Source: Pycnopodia helianthoides (Eukaryota > Echinodermata > Asteroidea > Forcipulatida > Asteriidae). From it: a stretch of 64,000 nucleotides of DNA. Positions 10,501-25,500 of this stretch are shown here, in pieces. The notes below the pieces were generated by a model. The model made no database searches. It worked only from the letters and a program-made list of their open reading frames with translations, and was not told where the DNA came from. Positions within the stretch are counted from its first letter, which is position 1. Each line of letters begins with the position of its first letter. Position numbers and translations under genes: made by a program. Location of the stretch: the NCBI GenBank assembly GCA_032158295.1, contig CM063246.1:5981491-6045490 (forward strand). Reading direction: 5' to 3'.

Positions 10501-13500
10501 GTCCAGGCATTTCGTGAAAAAAATAGGGTCAACCTCGGACAAATTGCAACAGAAAGTCTGTCAACTGTTTTTAACCCAGAAATATGTCCTCTATAACATA
10601 TCAAAACTCTTAAGGAATCCTGGTGGTGGAAGGTTCCATGGCGGCCATTTTTAAAAATGGCCGCCAAAAATCTGATATTTCCCTATATCTCCACTTCTAA
10701 ATAACATAGAGCTTTGATTTCAAGTGCAAAACATACATTTTTTACTGACAAGGAATTAAATGAAACACATTTCAATATGCAAAACCTTGCCAAAAAGCAG
10801 AAATGGTAGCCATTTTCCAAAATGGCCGGATAAAACAGATACTTACCTATACATCTCCGCTTCTAAATAACATCGAGATTTGATTTTTAAGTGCCTTTAA
10901 CAAGACTGGCATGGTCTGGGCTGATGCAGCTAGTGCATCATGGTGACCACCCCGGGAAATGATCCACATGAATCCAAGCGATGTCACGTGCATCTATTCC
11001 ACACTGAAGTCCGTGTGTGAGCATGCTCGTCGCCATGGTGTTATGCCCATCATCAACTTTGACCAACCACTATGGTGGAAAGCCCTCATGATCATCGAGA
11101 CTGAGCCAACAGGAAGTGTCTTGAATGACATAGTCTTGCGCCTGAGGGGCTTTTACACATAAATGAGTTTCTTGGGAAACATCGGCACCTCATGGCTGGA
11201 TCAGGACTGCAGGAAGTCTTGGAGCTAATTGTATGCTGACAACGCGGTGGTACACAATGATGACAGGCAAGGTGTTGCACAAGCAGTACGAAGACATCCC
11301 CTTGTTTAAGCAGCACTGAATGCCTTGATTTTGTCAGACGTACTTGGTGTGCCACTTCCTCAACCATCTGCAGAGCCACATGAAGTGGAGGAGACCAATG
11401 AGGCTTGTCACTAGATGATGAGCCTACTACAGACGGAACTGGAAACACGACAGACGGAACTGGAAACACTGATCTTGATGAACTTGCTGCCCTCTACAAG
11501 AACCTGATGGAAGGTTCCATGTCTGCAGAGGAGCTCTGCCAAGCTGATGTGTTAACCAGGATCAAGGAGCTCCTCAGGGCCAAAACCGAATCATTTAAGT
11601 CCTTTAGGACTGCCACACTCTGGCTACAGTACATGGAGATGGTGGACATACTACGGAAGTTTGTCGAGCAGAGCGCATTAGCAACTGGGCGTTGCACCTT
11701 GAAGCTGTATCAGAAATGCTGCTCTACCAGGCAGCCTCTGGGCACAACCTCTACACCAAATCAGCCCACCCCTATGTGCAGCGGATGAGCTAGCTCAAGG
11801 ATGAACATCCAGATGTGTACCAACGATTCGAAGAAGGGTAACATGTTGTAAGAAGAAGTGATCGCCTATGGGCTGGTATGTCCGTAGATCTCACCATCGA
11901 ACAGGTCCTGATGAGGAGTGTGAAGACCAGCGGTGACCTGACGAGAGGGCTAGGCATGACAGAGCAACAGCGTCTCATATAGCTGCTCTCCATGCCTGCC
12001 TGTGCTGATGTTAACAATGCTTTGCAGCAGCTCACAGGTGTCAACTACAACACTGGTGAACAAAACAAGGACATGACAAAATGCTAGACAAGCACGTGAC
12101 ATGAAAGCCACACATGCAATTATCAGCTATCGGCAAGAGAGAACATCTGCACGCTTCAGCTCAGATCCGAGATTGCGCAGCATCTCGACAGGGGTGCATG
12201 CAACCAGCACAGTCAATGTGGACTCAGCGAAAACTGTTGGAACATCTATCTTGACCAACATGGATGGACAAACTGCTGCTGACTACACATTCAAGAGAAA
12301 GGATCATGCCATCACCTTGGCTGCAAAATCGGCAGGTAAGAGTGATGGTGAGGCAGTACAGGTGAATCCCAAGCATCTGGAGTCTGTGACCAAATATGAG
12401 CTGTGGAGTTACCCACCAGCTGTTTGATTCTACACTGCTGCTCCCACAGCCACAGAAGCCAGTGCTAGCAGATGCTATCTGGACACTCCTGACACACGAT
12501 GCACCAGGAATCACAGGCCAAGTTGGATGGTAGGGCACTAGTCCAGCGCATTCCATGGGCACGTGGCTCAACATACAAAGGTATCTGCACGCAATACACA
12601 GAGTATTTCACAAAGAAGTATGGACAGGCAACAGCCGTGTTTGATGCGCATTGATGGTACATCCACAAAGGACACAACACGCCAGAGACGTACGAGAGGG
12701 AACGCTGGAGCAACGGTGACGTTTGATGAAGATAATCCAGGTCACAATGAAAAAGGAACAATTCCTGGCAAACAAGACAAGCAAGCAGCGCCTCATCAAC
12801 ATGCTCAGTACCAAACTACGGGCACAGAACTGCCAGGCACTTCATGCTGCAGGAGACGCTGATCTCCTCTTAGTGCAGAAGGCAGTTGAGTCTGCAGCCA
12901 CCACCGAGTGCAGAAGGCAGTTGAGTCTGCAGCCACCACCGATACTGTGCTGATCGGAGATGACACAGATCTGCTCACCCTGCTCATCTACCACACCACC
13001 CTCAAGTTATGTGACCTGTTCTTCCAACCCGAGCCAAAGAAGAATGTGAAGAAACGGTGGTCTGGAACATGAAGTCTGTCAAGCAGCAGTTAGGCCCCGA
13101 TGTATCACAGCACATCTTCTTCATGCACGCTCTCCTGGGATGTAATACTTTCCCCTGCGTGTGGCTTTGGTGAGGGAGCTTCCCACAACAAATTCAAAAC
13201 CAGTGCGCACTTCCGTGAACAAGCCAATGTGTTTGACAGACAGGCAACGTCCACCGATGATGTTGTAGAAGCAGTGAGAGAAAGCCCTGGCATGCCTGTA
13301 CAATGGGAAGCCTGGAGAGTCACTGGAGAGTCACATAAATTGCAGTTTGTTTTATACAACAGGAACCCTAATTTAGATAGTTTTGGCCAATAAGTTCAGT
13401 GTATTAGAATAGTTGACACATAAGAATAATGCTTGTTGGTCCGGTTTAGCTTATTGAAATGTCTGTCATTGGATTCCTGGCCCCAGAAAATGTATGTTTA

Positions 13501-16500
13501 GCACTTAAAATTAAAGCCCTAAGTCATTTAGAAGCGGAGATATTGGTAAATAGCAGGTTTTTGGCGGCCATTTTGGAAAATGGCCGCCATGGAACCTTCC
13601 ACCACCAGGAATCCTTAAGAGTTTTGATATGTTATAGTGGACACCTTCAAGAGCATTAAACAGTTGAGACACTTTCTGTTGCAATTTGTCCGAGGTCATA
13701 TCAAATAATGCCTGGACTATATTACAATATCTGGTTTGGGTAAATTTGTCTGTATACATCCAAACCAAACAGTGCACTCAAATAGTGTCCACCATACCTT
13801 AAAAAGGCTAACAGAGATGTGTAACAAAAAATTACACAAAATCGTATACTTCAACGCTGTAAAAAACACTGTGTGGACGTGTGTAAATCCACATAGTATA
13901 TCAATTCCCTACATTGTGTGAACCTCTATGTGCTCTCAGGTCCACAATTGTATTAGTACGTAATGATTAGAGTGTTGGTTTTTTTTTTATAGTGTTTAAG
14001 AACATGTGTTTTCTCAAGTGTACAGAGCTAAGGAATGTCCACAGGGTGTATGCCAAACAGAGCTGCCTGTGTTGGAAGGGGCGGGGCAAGGGTTCTGAGC
14101 TCCCTCCCGCCTAACTTGTATATATATTTAGTCAATAGTTTTGTTTGATTACAGCTATATGGAAAGTCTGCACTGATGATCGTTACTGTGAGAATGGCAC
14201 ATGCAATTCCTATGGTTTTTGTGTGTGTTTACCTGGATGGGGTAAAGACGCTGATCAGAAATGCACAGGTAGAGACAAGTTTATATTTTCAAGAGTTTGT
14301 GAACACAAGTTTATTTATCAACACATTTGAGAGTGCTTCAATTTGTGTAACCTTCAATCGTGAAAATCGTCACGATTGCTGATACAAACTTTTGCTGTCA
14401 GCACTCATTTGTTGCCAAGAGATAAACGCCTGTCGGTTAGATATACAATTTATTTGTTCCTTTTGAAAAAGGCGTAGGGAAACAATACTTACCTCCACAC
14501 CATCTAAGATAAATATATATTTAAAATTCTGTGCATTTCCAAATAATATTTTTAATGAAATTAATTCTTTATATGCCCAGCTAATGTATATGATTATTTT
14601 AGTCCTTTTTTCCTTGTTTAATTAACTATTGGCGGGTTAGAACTTGGTAGGTCTGTATTTGAAATGAAATGTATGTACAAATTACATGAGAGCAAATAGT
14701 TGTTAGCCCCCTCAAAAAATAAACAAATCTTTGAGACCTGACCTCCCCCTTTAGATATGTGGAAAGGTCCAGTCTTGGATATCAAGGAATATGATTCCTC
14801 AGGTCATTACACTCTGGAGAATCGGCTTAATTAGTCACTGGTAGATAATTGATTCACTGGTACCCTGACTTAAAATCAGACAACGCTTGTTAATAAGTTT
14901 ATGACCAAATATAAATGTCACTTTTTTCCAGAAAAACTTGAAATAACTACTGTTGAAATGTTAACTTCGCTGCGTGTGACAACTTTGCCAACCACACCCT
15001 TGCTGACCACCGAAACTGCGGTGATCACGTCTGGTTTAGAGACTAGCACACATGACACAACTGCAGAGTTCTCTTCTCAGTTTGTCTCCACTGCTGATTC
15101 AGAGACTACTCCGGCAGAAAGAACAGCAGGTATGATTCATATACTGTGCGTATTACAATTTGAAAACATTTAGGCCTAATGTAATATTTCAAAGATTGTT
15201 TTAATCTGTCATGTATTTCTAAACAACCTAGTGATGAATCTTTCATTACCTGTGATTGGTCGAGTCAAGTAGAAGAAAAAAATCATAAATGTTAGTATAA
15301 AAAGTGTTGCAAATAAATTTATAACAGGATACGTTTGATAAGGATAAATTTGTAACACAGTTGTAAACCTATTCAAAATTTCCAATGAAGAAAAACTTCC
15401 TCAATAACAAACTTAGGAAAATGAAACCACATTTGAGTGAAAAAAAGGGAAAAACGACATCAAGGAAGTTGTTTCAATATATAAAAAATAAACGATAATC
15501 AAGTCTTCTATAGATAGTAATAATGATAATAATAATAATTGGTTCTTATGTAGTGTAAATGTCTTATATAGTTAAGAGCACTCTTTACAACACTGTTATC
15601 CCTAATCATCAGGCATACTGTTAGATCATTCCACTAACTTTCTCAACTCCCCGGGGAGCACGCAATCATTAGCTTCATAGCTTCCTACATTAGGCGCTTA
15701 GGGGTGTAATCCAACTCAACACTGTCTCAGCCCTCGTATGTTCCCATTGATACACCTGGGTTAAGGGAAACAATTATGATTCAAGTGCATTGACCGGGAA
15801 TCGAACCCACACTCCGATGATTCGATCATCAAAACTTGAGTCCGATGCAGTATGCCGCTCAGCCACACGTACTGGTAATAGACAAAAAAAAATGTACTGT
15901 TTTGTCTGTGTTGTTTTTCTAGTTGATTACTGTAGCACCAATCGATGTCAGAATGAAGGTACATGTACAGTGATGACTGGAGGATACCGATGTCAATGTT
16001 CATTTGGGTATGAAGGAACACACTGTGAAGTTGGTATGTAATCAGTTAGCAGTTTTCGAAAAGCAATATCTCCAAAATGCTCCGTGAAGTGTATCTTGAA
16101 ACACATATAAATTTCTGAGCTAAATTCAGCACTTCTCTCATAAAATATTGGCTGGCATGTCTTTCTGGGTTTTTTAAAGAGGAAATTTAAATTCACTTGT
16201 CCTTTACAGGTCCATTTGACCTGACCCAGCAGGGGTCAGCGTGACTCGGACTCGGAATTTGTGTAAAAAAAATACCTGAAAAAAAGGTCAAACTGATACA
16301 GATTCTGAGGTAAAATCCCATTTTGACCAGTTTATGGATCAGGCTGACCCGCGGCATCTGGATATCATTCATTTTGTGTCATAGCCATAAATGGAAAAAA
16401 CCTTGTCCACAGTGATTGGGTCATTTTATAGATGTTTCGAGTGAAATATATTTCCGGACTCAAACACCTCGACGAGGACAGCATCAAAATGCTTGAAGTT

Positions 16501-19500
16501 ACTAATCTAAATACAAAATCACTTTAGACCAGAGATCACACGAAAACAAAAGAAGCAGAAAAAATAGAGAAACAAAGTCGTCGTTTCTCATTAAACATTT
16601 TGTTCATCCCTTTTTTGCTTTTGACTGGTCAGAATGTTTGTTTTTTCGTGACAGTGCTTTATCCAGATGCAGATTACTCGGCTCTCCGTCAAGTAACACC
16701 AGCTGATCTTTTCAAAGGTAATTCAATCAATTTCAAATTTCTTGAAGATTATTTACACATTGTTTTATACGTCTTGCGTCTAAAATAAGTTGTTTGACTG
16801 TGCATGCGTATAATTTATATTTTGTTATACTTAATTTAGATTAAACACATTATGAAGACTTTTAAAAGGGCACGTTGCCTGCGGATTGGGCGCAGTGGGG
16901 AATGAAAAGCGTTTGTTTTTAAATGAATATGGTTGGAAGATATTTAAAAAGGTGAATATAATGATTTATATAAATACCACTAGAAATTATGTGGCTTTTT
17001 GTATAATCTAATGACAGTTTCCCTTCTTAAAATATGTGCCTTAACTTATCTTTAAAGATTTTAAATTGATTTTGTTTTTACGTCCAGCACCGCCCGATGA
17101 TGCTAGGATAAATCCATTCTATCGCCTAGCTGCTTTTTACAGTTCAATCCAGAGTAGAGATTTCAACCCAACGCCTCCATCAACGGAAACTGTAACAGGG
17201 CGTGGCTCCATCGGTCGCTACCTCAGTCTCAGCAACCCAAGAGCCTGGATCGACCCTGTGGACCTCATTTCGACTGGGACCTGCGTAGAGGGAGGGATCG
17301 AAGAATGCAGCCGGGGGTTCGCACTGTCAATGTGGGTATTTCTTGGGGAGAAGCCTGCCGGTATTGGAGAGTCATTAGTGTTGTATGCTGGTACAGATGT
17401 TACAGATCTCGACACGCCCCATGTGGTCATCCTAATTGATGCTGGCATGAATCTGAAATTTCAAGGTAACGAATTTCTTATGAAGAGGTTGGACCTAGAA
17501 TTAGTATACACCAACCAACATGCAAGTCCCAATGCGTATGATCGGTGCGCAAAGGATTGTGGATGCGATCTGAGTACAAGCAACCCCAGCAACAATCATG
17601 GCGCACTTATTTTGAAGCAATGCGGTACACAACTATGAATCATGGCATAGTTACATAAGCTACAGCATTTCATCCATCTTGGCAGCTTGGTTTATTTGTT
17701 AACTGTACTCGGTTACCCAAGATGCATTGCGTTATATTTTTAAGACGGCACTTCTGCACATGGGATATTGGCCATTTGTAATTTCTTTTTCAGAGAGAAT
17801 GTTTTGGAGCAAAAAATGTAATAATTGTTCTGCTTTAAACGTTTCAAATGATTTTATAATTTGAAACAAATGTGAACAGCCGTTACACAATAATGTTTTA
17901 TTTAGATTAGAAAGCATCTGTTAAAGGAAAATGTACCTTTGATTTTTGAAACTGCGCAAAACTAACTTGTGAACATTTCATTTCAAAAGGTGGTAACGTT
18001 TCTAGCATATAGCCGAATATCTGGAACGGTTATATCAACGCATAAGAATAATCCGTGATTGGAATACACAATCTGATAAACGTTTTATGCATGAAACGCT
18101 TCTCAGATTGACATATGTTTGAGCCCCTTTTCTCTAAAACCACATTCCTTAGAGGAGAATCGTTTCTTAACATTACATGCTTTATCAACAGCTTCAGTGC
18201 TTAGTGCTTCCAAGTAAGTTTATGGTCATTGATTTTTACAGTAATTACTCCCCAAAAAAAAGAGTTATAGAAAGCAATTATAACATATGTTAATTGTCAA
18301 AAAGTTTGCTTCTGACTGGCACGCGCGAACAAAGATATTAACAGGGATAGGGAGACAGAGCTTATAGCGCAGTTGGTAGAGCGTCGACACATTAATCTGG
18401 AGTTGGCAGGTTCAAGTCCTGCTCTAGTAAAGTTTTCTTTGTTCAACCTTAAAATTAACGACTAAAAGGTTTCTTGAAATAAGATTTGCGTTTGGTTGTC
18501 CACTTCCTCTCAGTTAACAGTGGGTCACTCCTGTGGAACGTGACAGTACCATCCGACAGCATTTATGGGGATTGTGGTGTAACCTTGCTATGGCGTGGAA
18601 ACCGAACACTGGTCTTATGGCTTACATTAATGGCTGGAAGGTTGGTAGCCTTCACGTCATTCCGTTAAAGACCCTTAAGGTAACCTCATCAGAGACGGTA
18701 TCAACATTACCAGCTGCATCACCGTGGGGGATTCGCCATTGGCGGAAGAGGACTCAGAGCCAGCCTATCGCCAATGTCTGTCACTGATCTCGTTATATGG
18801 GATAGATTCTTGTTTGAATTTGAAAGACATCGGTATCTTGGCGTGACAGGTATGTTTGTCATTTATACTAACAATTTATTTTTTCCATTTATTAATAGGA
18901 TGACACGGGTGGCGTAGAGCGTGAAGTGCTCGCCTCTCACCAATGTGGTACTGGTTCGAATCCCGGCTATAATGCCATGAGTATAGTTCTACTTTGGTTC
19001 TCTCTTGTGCTACAAGGGATTTTTCCGGAGCCTCTGGTTTTACTTCCTCCGGAAAAACCAAGCACTTTCGATCTTTGGCTGTGCTTTGTGTTCATATAAT
19101 ATGGGTTGATGTGACTGGCTGCCAAAGGCGCCCTTGCATGCCTGCAGCTCGGACACATTGTAGCCATGTCCTTTGCAGTTCAGCTTCTCAGCTGCGAGTA
19201 ATGATGATAAGCCTCCACTATTTTTTTTATTAAAAACACTATATTTCTTTCTTAACTTTAACTATTTCACTTCTTTCGGCTTTGCATTCCTAAAAAACAA
19301 TACACTTGAAAAAGTTTAAGTGGAATTTGAGCATTTTTATCTTACTTCATTAGCCGAGGAGCTTCATGTTCTACAACGAGCAGGTTATCTTTGGTCTACG
19401 GATGGATACATGCGACGAGATCACACTGCCGTTCATGGCCAACCCCGTATAGCCAAAATGGATGATATCCTAATTCCTCACAGGTCAACATTGGTCGTTG

Positions 19501-22500
19501 TGCTGGGACGGGACGGCAAGGGTCGAGCAGTTGAAGTAAACGGGGCAGCAAAAAGATGGTTTGCCTTTGGTTAGTACACTCAAAAAAGTATTAGATCAGA
19601 ATTCTGACCCAAGCGCAGGGTCAAATTTGCTTGACCCAATATGGGTCAAAATTACATGGAAAAGGGTGGGGGAGGGGAGAGATGAAGATAAAGAGGGGGA
19701 GATTGGAGTTATGCACCTGAACATGATCAAGTTTAGACACTATAATGAGTGAAGGTTGCAAATGCATTTCAACCAGAGACTAATACTCAAAGGAAGATAA
19801 AAGTTTTTGTAACAAGTTGTTGATACTTTGCTCTGGTGTTTCTGATCAGCAGAGTTTGGGTTCGAGTCCCGGTCGTGACACTTGTGTCCTTCAGCAAGAC
19901 ACTTAACCATTAACACTTAACCATTGCTGCGTCCTTCGGATGGGACGTAAAGCCGTTGGTCCCGTGTGTTGTGTAATGCATGTAAAAGAACCCAATACAC
20001 TTATCGACACGTAAAAAGAAGTTTACCCCGGTGTTCCTGGTTTGATCGGCAGCAAATTGCGCAACAGCACCTTGTAAACCATTACATGGTGCTATAAATG
20101 AATAGGCCTCATACTTCAAAAACGTAGCCCCACATACTTGGCAGGTAAAAAATATCAGCGCTTAGAAAGGCCTGTATTAAGCGCTATGTAAATGCAAGGT
20201 ATTGTTATTATCATTATTATTAATATTTTAACCATTTCATTCCATTTATTCAGGTGACAAATTTACAGGAACATGCATCAGTGACCCCTCCCTGTGCCAT
20301 AAAGGGATTACCATTGCATTATGGGTACAGCTGAGTCCTCCAATCAATGGCAACCAGACCTCATTTGCATTTCTCTTTAGCTCTGGTGGCCAATCGTCAA
20401 GAGGCTGTGCAATTTACGTCGTTGGATCAGACAGGTTAAGAGCGACGGTTGCCGATGGAAGCCGGGAGTGGATTGTAGAGATAGACTTTGATCCCAAAGA
20501 AGGTATTATTTCTGTGAGGAAAAAAAAGCAATTTGTATATATAAATAAAACCATAAAAAGGCAATATCAGTGTACAGGAATGGTTCCACAAGTCGATACC
20601 AACATTTTGCCAGTTGTCTCCAAAAGCAAACCATAAATGTAAGTGCTTGAATGTATTTATTCGGCCAAATCTCACTCCAAACAATTAGGTCAAAGCAATA
20701 CAAAGACACGTAGCATAACTTCAGAATAAACAAAACAAAATTAAGGCAAGTAAATAAGCTTAATAATATTTATTCAAAACAAGTTTAACTGATTGTTTTT
20801 AGCCACTCTCCTAACTGAAGTTGTCTATGTTGTATTATGATGATAACAGCCACTTATTTATCGTTTTACACTCAACTGGTTAATAGATCGACATCTGATT
20901 AATTATTGTTAATGTTATTTTAATTTAAAAGATGAATGGGTACATATTGCCATGTCCTGGGGTCCAACTTCAGGAATAGTGTTATACATCAACGGTGATA
21001 GTCAAGCTGTAGACCTTCTTGGAGTTATCAGGCTACGACATGCTGATCTGGACCCCCGTCTCCTCCTGGGACGACGTAATGATTACTTAGCAGGGTTTGC
21101 ACAGTTTAGTCTGGAGCAGCTTGCTATCTGGTTTAGGGCTATCGAACCGTGGGAAGCAAGGAAAGAGTTTGGACTAATTGGTAAATTACTATTGTATTGT
21201 TCAAACTGCTTAAGCATGCAAGTAAAATTTCCGGTTATAGTCCCACATGAGTTGGCTCGTAATTAATTTGTGTTGATTATGAACGAATTGAGTTTTAGTT
21301 TTGATGAAATGAATCCGTGCGTTTCCCAAATCATTGGGTAAAAAGTCCACGCTTTGATACCGTTATATTATGATTTACTGCCCACTTGAAACCCTGCCAT
21401 GCAGTGATGAGGTCCGCTGTCAGCACATGCTGACATATTTCAATATTTCGATTGACTAAACCACACTGTACACACTGGTCAGCTCATACGCCATGAGATC
21501 CTAAGCAGGATTACGCCACACGTCATAGAGGTGGTTTCAATCAGTAGGGGTCAGTAGTTTGGTTAGAAGAGGACATGACAAAACTCTGGCAGCATCCTTC
21601 GTGTAAAAAATCGGTATATCAATTATCAGTGGTAGATGAGATCAAATGTGTACAATTGTTTAGTTAAATCAATTTAATTAAGCAAACAAATGAGTTTAAA
21701 TTAAATTAGGCAATACGTGGACGCGTGTACAACACAATTAGATAAAATAATTGTTGACAACCCAAATACAAATAAACTCTCTTAAAAAGTGCATGTACTC
21801 GCTGCAGGGTTATAAAATAAAACAAAATTATAAAAGGCACACGCCCTTTTTTGCAAAGTACAGACCAGGTAAATAAAATCAAATGACATGACTCCAATTA
21901 ATTCAATACACAATCACAACCATAATCCAAGATGAATTGCACTTCTCCTCGTTGCAGAGAACAGTCAGTATTCCTCGGCCAGCTATTATTGGAATGCAAG
22001 GCAACTTATCAGCAGTACCTTTGAGTATTTAACCAATGCTGCTAATGATGGAGTCAACGTAGGTCCAAATGTGAATGTAAAGGTTCAAAATTCACTGGCA
22101 GTTGATCTCACAGACCCTGGGGCTGGTATATTACTAGGTAAGCCTTTCAGTTCCATTCTAATTTATTCAAACATAACTTAGCTGGAGTAAGGCTTTGCTA
22201 CCCTACAATATTCCCCTGTCATACCAAGTGTAAACATTATATTTTGTTATGACAGTAAAGTAAGTTTGATACTGGACAATAGACATTTACAAAGGTTTCT
22301 ACGGCGAATGTCTACTTTCATGCCAGCTTGGGTGTACAAGCCTGTGCGAGTGTCCAATGTCCAAATAAAAACTGGACATTCACTGTGCGAACTCCGTGAA
22401 TCTCCAAAGTCCGTTATCGAAATAGCAAAGTTGACATTCGCTGGACAAACCTATGTCAATGTCCAATGTCCAAATATCAAACTTACTTTTCAGCAATGTA

Positions 22501-25500
22501 TTTTTTATTCAATTAATGTGTATTCCGCTCCTCATGTTTGAGTTATTATGGCCTTAACGGAAATGAATCATTTGTTTTTGGAACAGTGCAATTGTTCCAA
22601 TTAAAAAAAAAAAAATAAATAAATAAATCAGGAACGGGGGGGGGGGTCTTTATAAATGTTTTCGATAAAGTTATATTTGTCAAGTTTTAATCTTACACAG
22701 CATATTCTTGTTTGGTCGTTTCCTCCTGTGTTACTGGCACTGCAGCCTACCTGAAATTCGTTGTGAACGCCAGCCATTGTCATACAATAACATTGAAAGA
22801 GAGTCTAAGGTCAAATTATTTTTTTTGTGATCCAATCATGTTAAAAAAAATGTAGTCCTCATGAAAACGAGGTAAAAGTTGCAATTCTCTAAACTTCATT
22901 AAAATGGTGTAAAATGTCCACGTCAAGTACATTGTGTTCAAAAAATCCAAAAACGTACGATGACGTCACATTACATATACATGGTCTGTACACTTTGTGC
23001 AGATATTCAAACAAAAAGGCACTGATTTTGACCTTTTGACTTGCACAAAAGTTCCTCTTTGGGATGAACAAACCCATTTGTTTTTGATGTCCGATTTTGT
23101 CATATTTCAAATTTCCTATATATTTTGTTTACATGAGGAAATTTAGTGCATCACAAAACTCAGTTTGACCTTAGAATTTCTCTTTAACTGTTGGTTTTTT
23201 ACGTATTAAATTAAAGATTGGTTTAATTTAGGGTTTCAAATTGATTGAATTATAATTTTAATGGATTTATGTCTCAACTTTTTTTGAAAATGCATAACTA
23301 TGCTCTGTAATAACTGGTTGCAGAAAGACTCACTAACCAGCAACTTTTTTACAATGTCGAAATGATTGTAATGCAGGTGATTTTAGCGGGACTTGTGTCA
23401 GTAATCCATCCCTTTGTGGAGATGGCTTGAGTGTATCACTGTGGTTGAAGTACATGCAAGAGGAGACTGCAGAGAATATGACGAATATTATCAGGTACAC
23501 TATCTCATCAAGGTCATTTAGTAGTTATTCACAGTAACCAGTGAACTAAAAAAATAACCACTTCAAAGAAGGATAGCTCAGTTGTGAGAGGGCCGGCACA
23601 ATAATATCCGTAGTCGCTGGTTCAAATCCCGTTCTGTTCAATTTTGTTCTTTGTTAGCCTTAAAGGTCAATCAAATTTACCCGTTCGGTTTCCCTTGTGG
23701 TTATTGCCTAATATTTGATTTAAAACATTGCATACCCTTTATATGTAGTCCTTGTCCTGCCACTTCCCAGGTTGTGTGGTAAACTTGGGTGAGATCCCCA
23801 GTTATATCGCAGTTTAAGGTTGAATTGCCTCTGTCTGGCGCACGAACAAAGATATTCATAAAATAGAGAGACTGCAAACATGAGGGCTAGATAGGTCAGT
23901 TAGTAGAACTCAGGTAATCCGGTTGTGCCAGTTTCAAATCCAATTCTGTTCAAAGGTTTTGCATGTTCCACCCATCACAGTTAGGTTGGCATAGCTGTAA
24001 AGCAATCCAGTTCATCTTAAAGAAACAACTCTCTCCAATTGCGACAGTGCAGTTGAGAATGATTTTTGAAGAGAAGTGACATAATATACCTTTTGTGTGA
24101 TGATAGTGTCCGCACAAGTTAAACAGTGTATAAACTGAGCATAGAGAGGTATTTTGTTTCGTATTGAAGTTCTGGAGCACATGAAGAGGATGCTGGGTTT
24201 GCAATCTTCATCAATGGATCATCTGTGGTCTTTGTGGTTGACTGCTCATTTGGAAGATGGACTGCATCAATGAAAAAAGAGGTGAATATTCAATTTATGC
24301 AAATTATGAAGTCTGGCAACTATTTTTTCATGCGGTAATTGTAACAAACAGGCAAACACGCAAACAGGTAGGGACCGAAAACCATATCCACGTAGTGCCC
24401 CCGGTGTGACTCGGACCGGGGTCCTAGAAGTGGGAGGCAGGGGAAAATATCTCCAACACCAGCCCGAACACTTTATTTATTTATTTATTTATTCCGGTAT
24501 ATAAAAGACTGATCAAAAAGTCCATGGACTAAAACAGTTCAGTTTACATGAATGATTAAATACACAATTAAGATAAACATTATGCAAAATTATAAATTAC
24601 AACAAACGAAAAATAATGGACAGTAGTAAATAAATAAGATTGAACTGTTAACAAGCAAGTACTATGTGTGAAAGAGTTCAAAAATGGAGTGTGAAAAATG
24701 TACTATAAAGTTGAAGACATCGTGTCCATAGGAAAGCAAGTTGCATACAGAGAATATAGTTACATTACATTATCTATGTATTACAAGTTTTTTTTTTTTT
24801 TTTTTCTTTTTAATCATAAGTGGTATGCTGACATTTGATATCGCTGAGTTCGAGTTTGTGGTACATTCAAGTGATTAGAGTTACGAATAGTTCTACCAGA
24901 AGTATTCTGCCGAGTATAACACGTTTTCATTGTTCGCAAAATTACAGCATGTCTTATATGTCTTATAATCATAAGTGGTATAGCTGACATCTTATATCGC
25001 TGAGTTCGAGTTGAGGTACATTCAGTGATTAGAGTTACGAATAGTTCTACCAGAAGTATTCTGCCGAGTATAACACGTTTTCATTGTTCGCAAAATTACC
25101 AGCATGTCTTATATGTCTTATAATCATAAGTGGTATAGCTGACATCTTATATCGCTGAGTTCGAGTTTGAGGTACATTCAAGTGATTAGAGTTACGAATA
25201 GTTCTGCCGAGTATAACACGTTTTCATTGTTCGCAAAATTACCAGCATGTCTTATACCTACCTATGTCTCTTTTTCAGCTCCTTGTCCAAGGTAAATGGA
25301 CCAACCTTGCTCTGACATGGAGCATAGGAGATAACATCACGATATATTTGAACGGAATTGAGCCGGATGCAGACTACCAGCTAAGTGGTGGTTCCACTAC
25401 TGATGACAACAGCCTACTAATTGTTGGAGAAACATTAACGTCACATTCTGCAAAATTTTGCATTCATAATTTAGCAATATGGGAACGTTATGAGCCTCCT

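Noticed and set aside
11405..13393. A host gene on the plus strand in the first large receptor intron
   Set aside because: The blocks are out of frame with each other, carry stops and a 35-bp duplication, and lie between inverted repeats, so this is a transposon remnant.
18361..18430. A possible tRNA gene
   Set aside because: A and B boxes are present, but the anticodon stem does not pair properly and flanking sequence is shared with other copies, so it is a SINE.
18514..18849. A tiny intron as an explanation for the frame change
   Set aside because: The possible GTAACC...TCAG pair would give an intron of under 20 bp, and the first shift has no splice sites at all.
24811..25256. CRISPR-like spaced repeats
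   Set aside because: The units are contiguous 155-bp tandem copies without spacers, and the DNA is eukaryotic.
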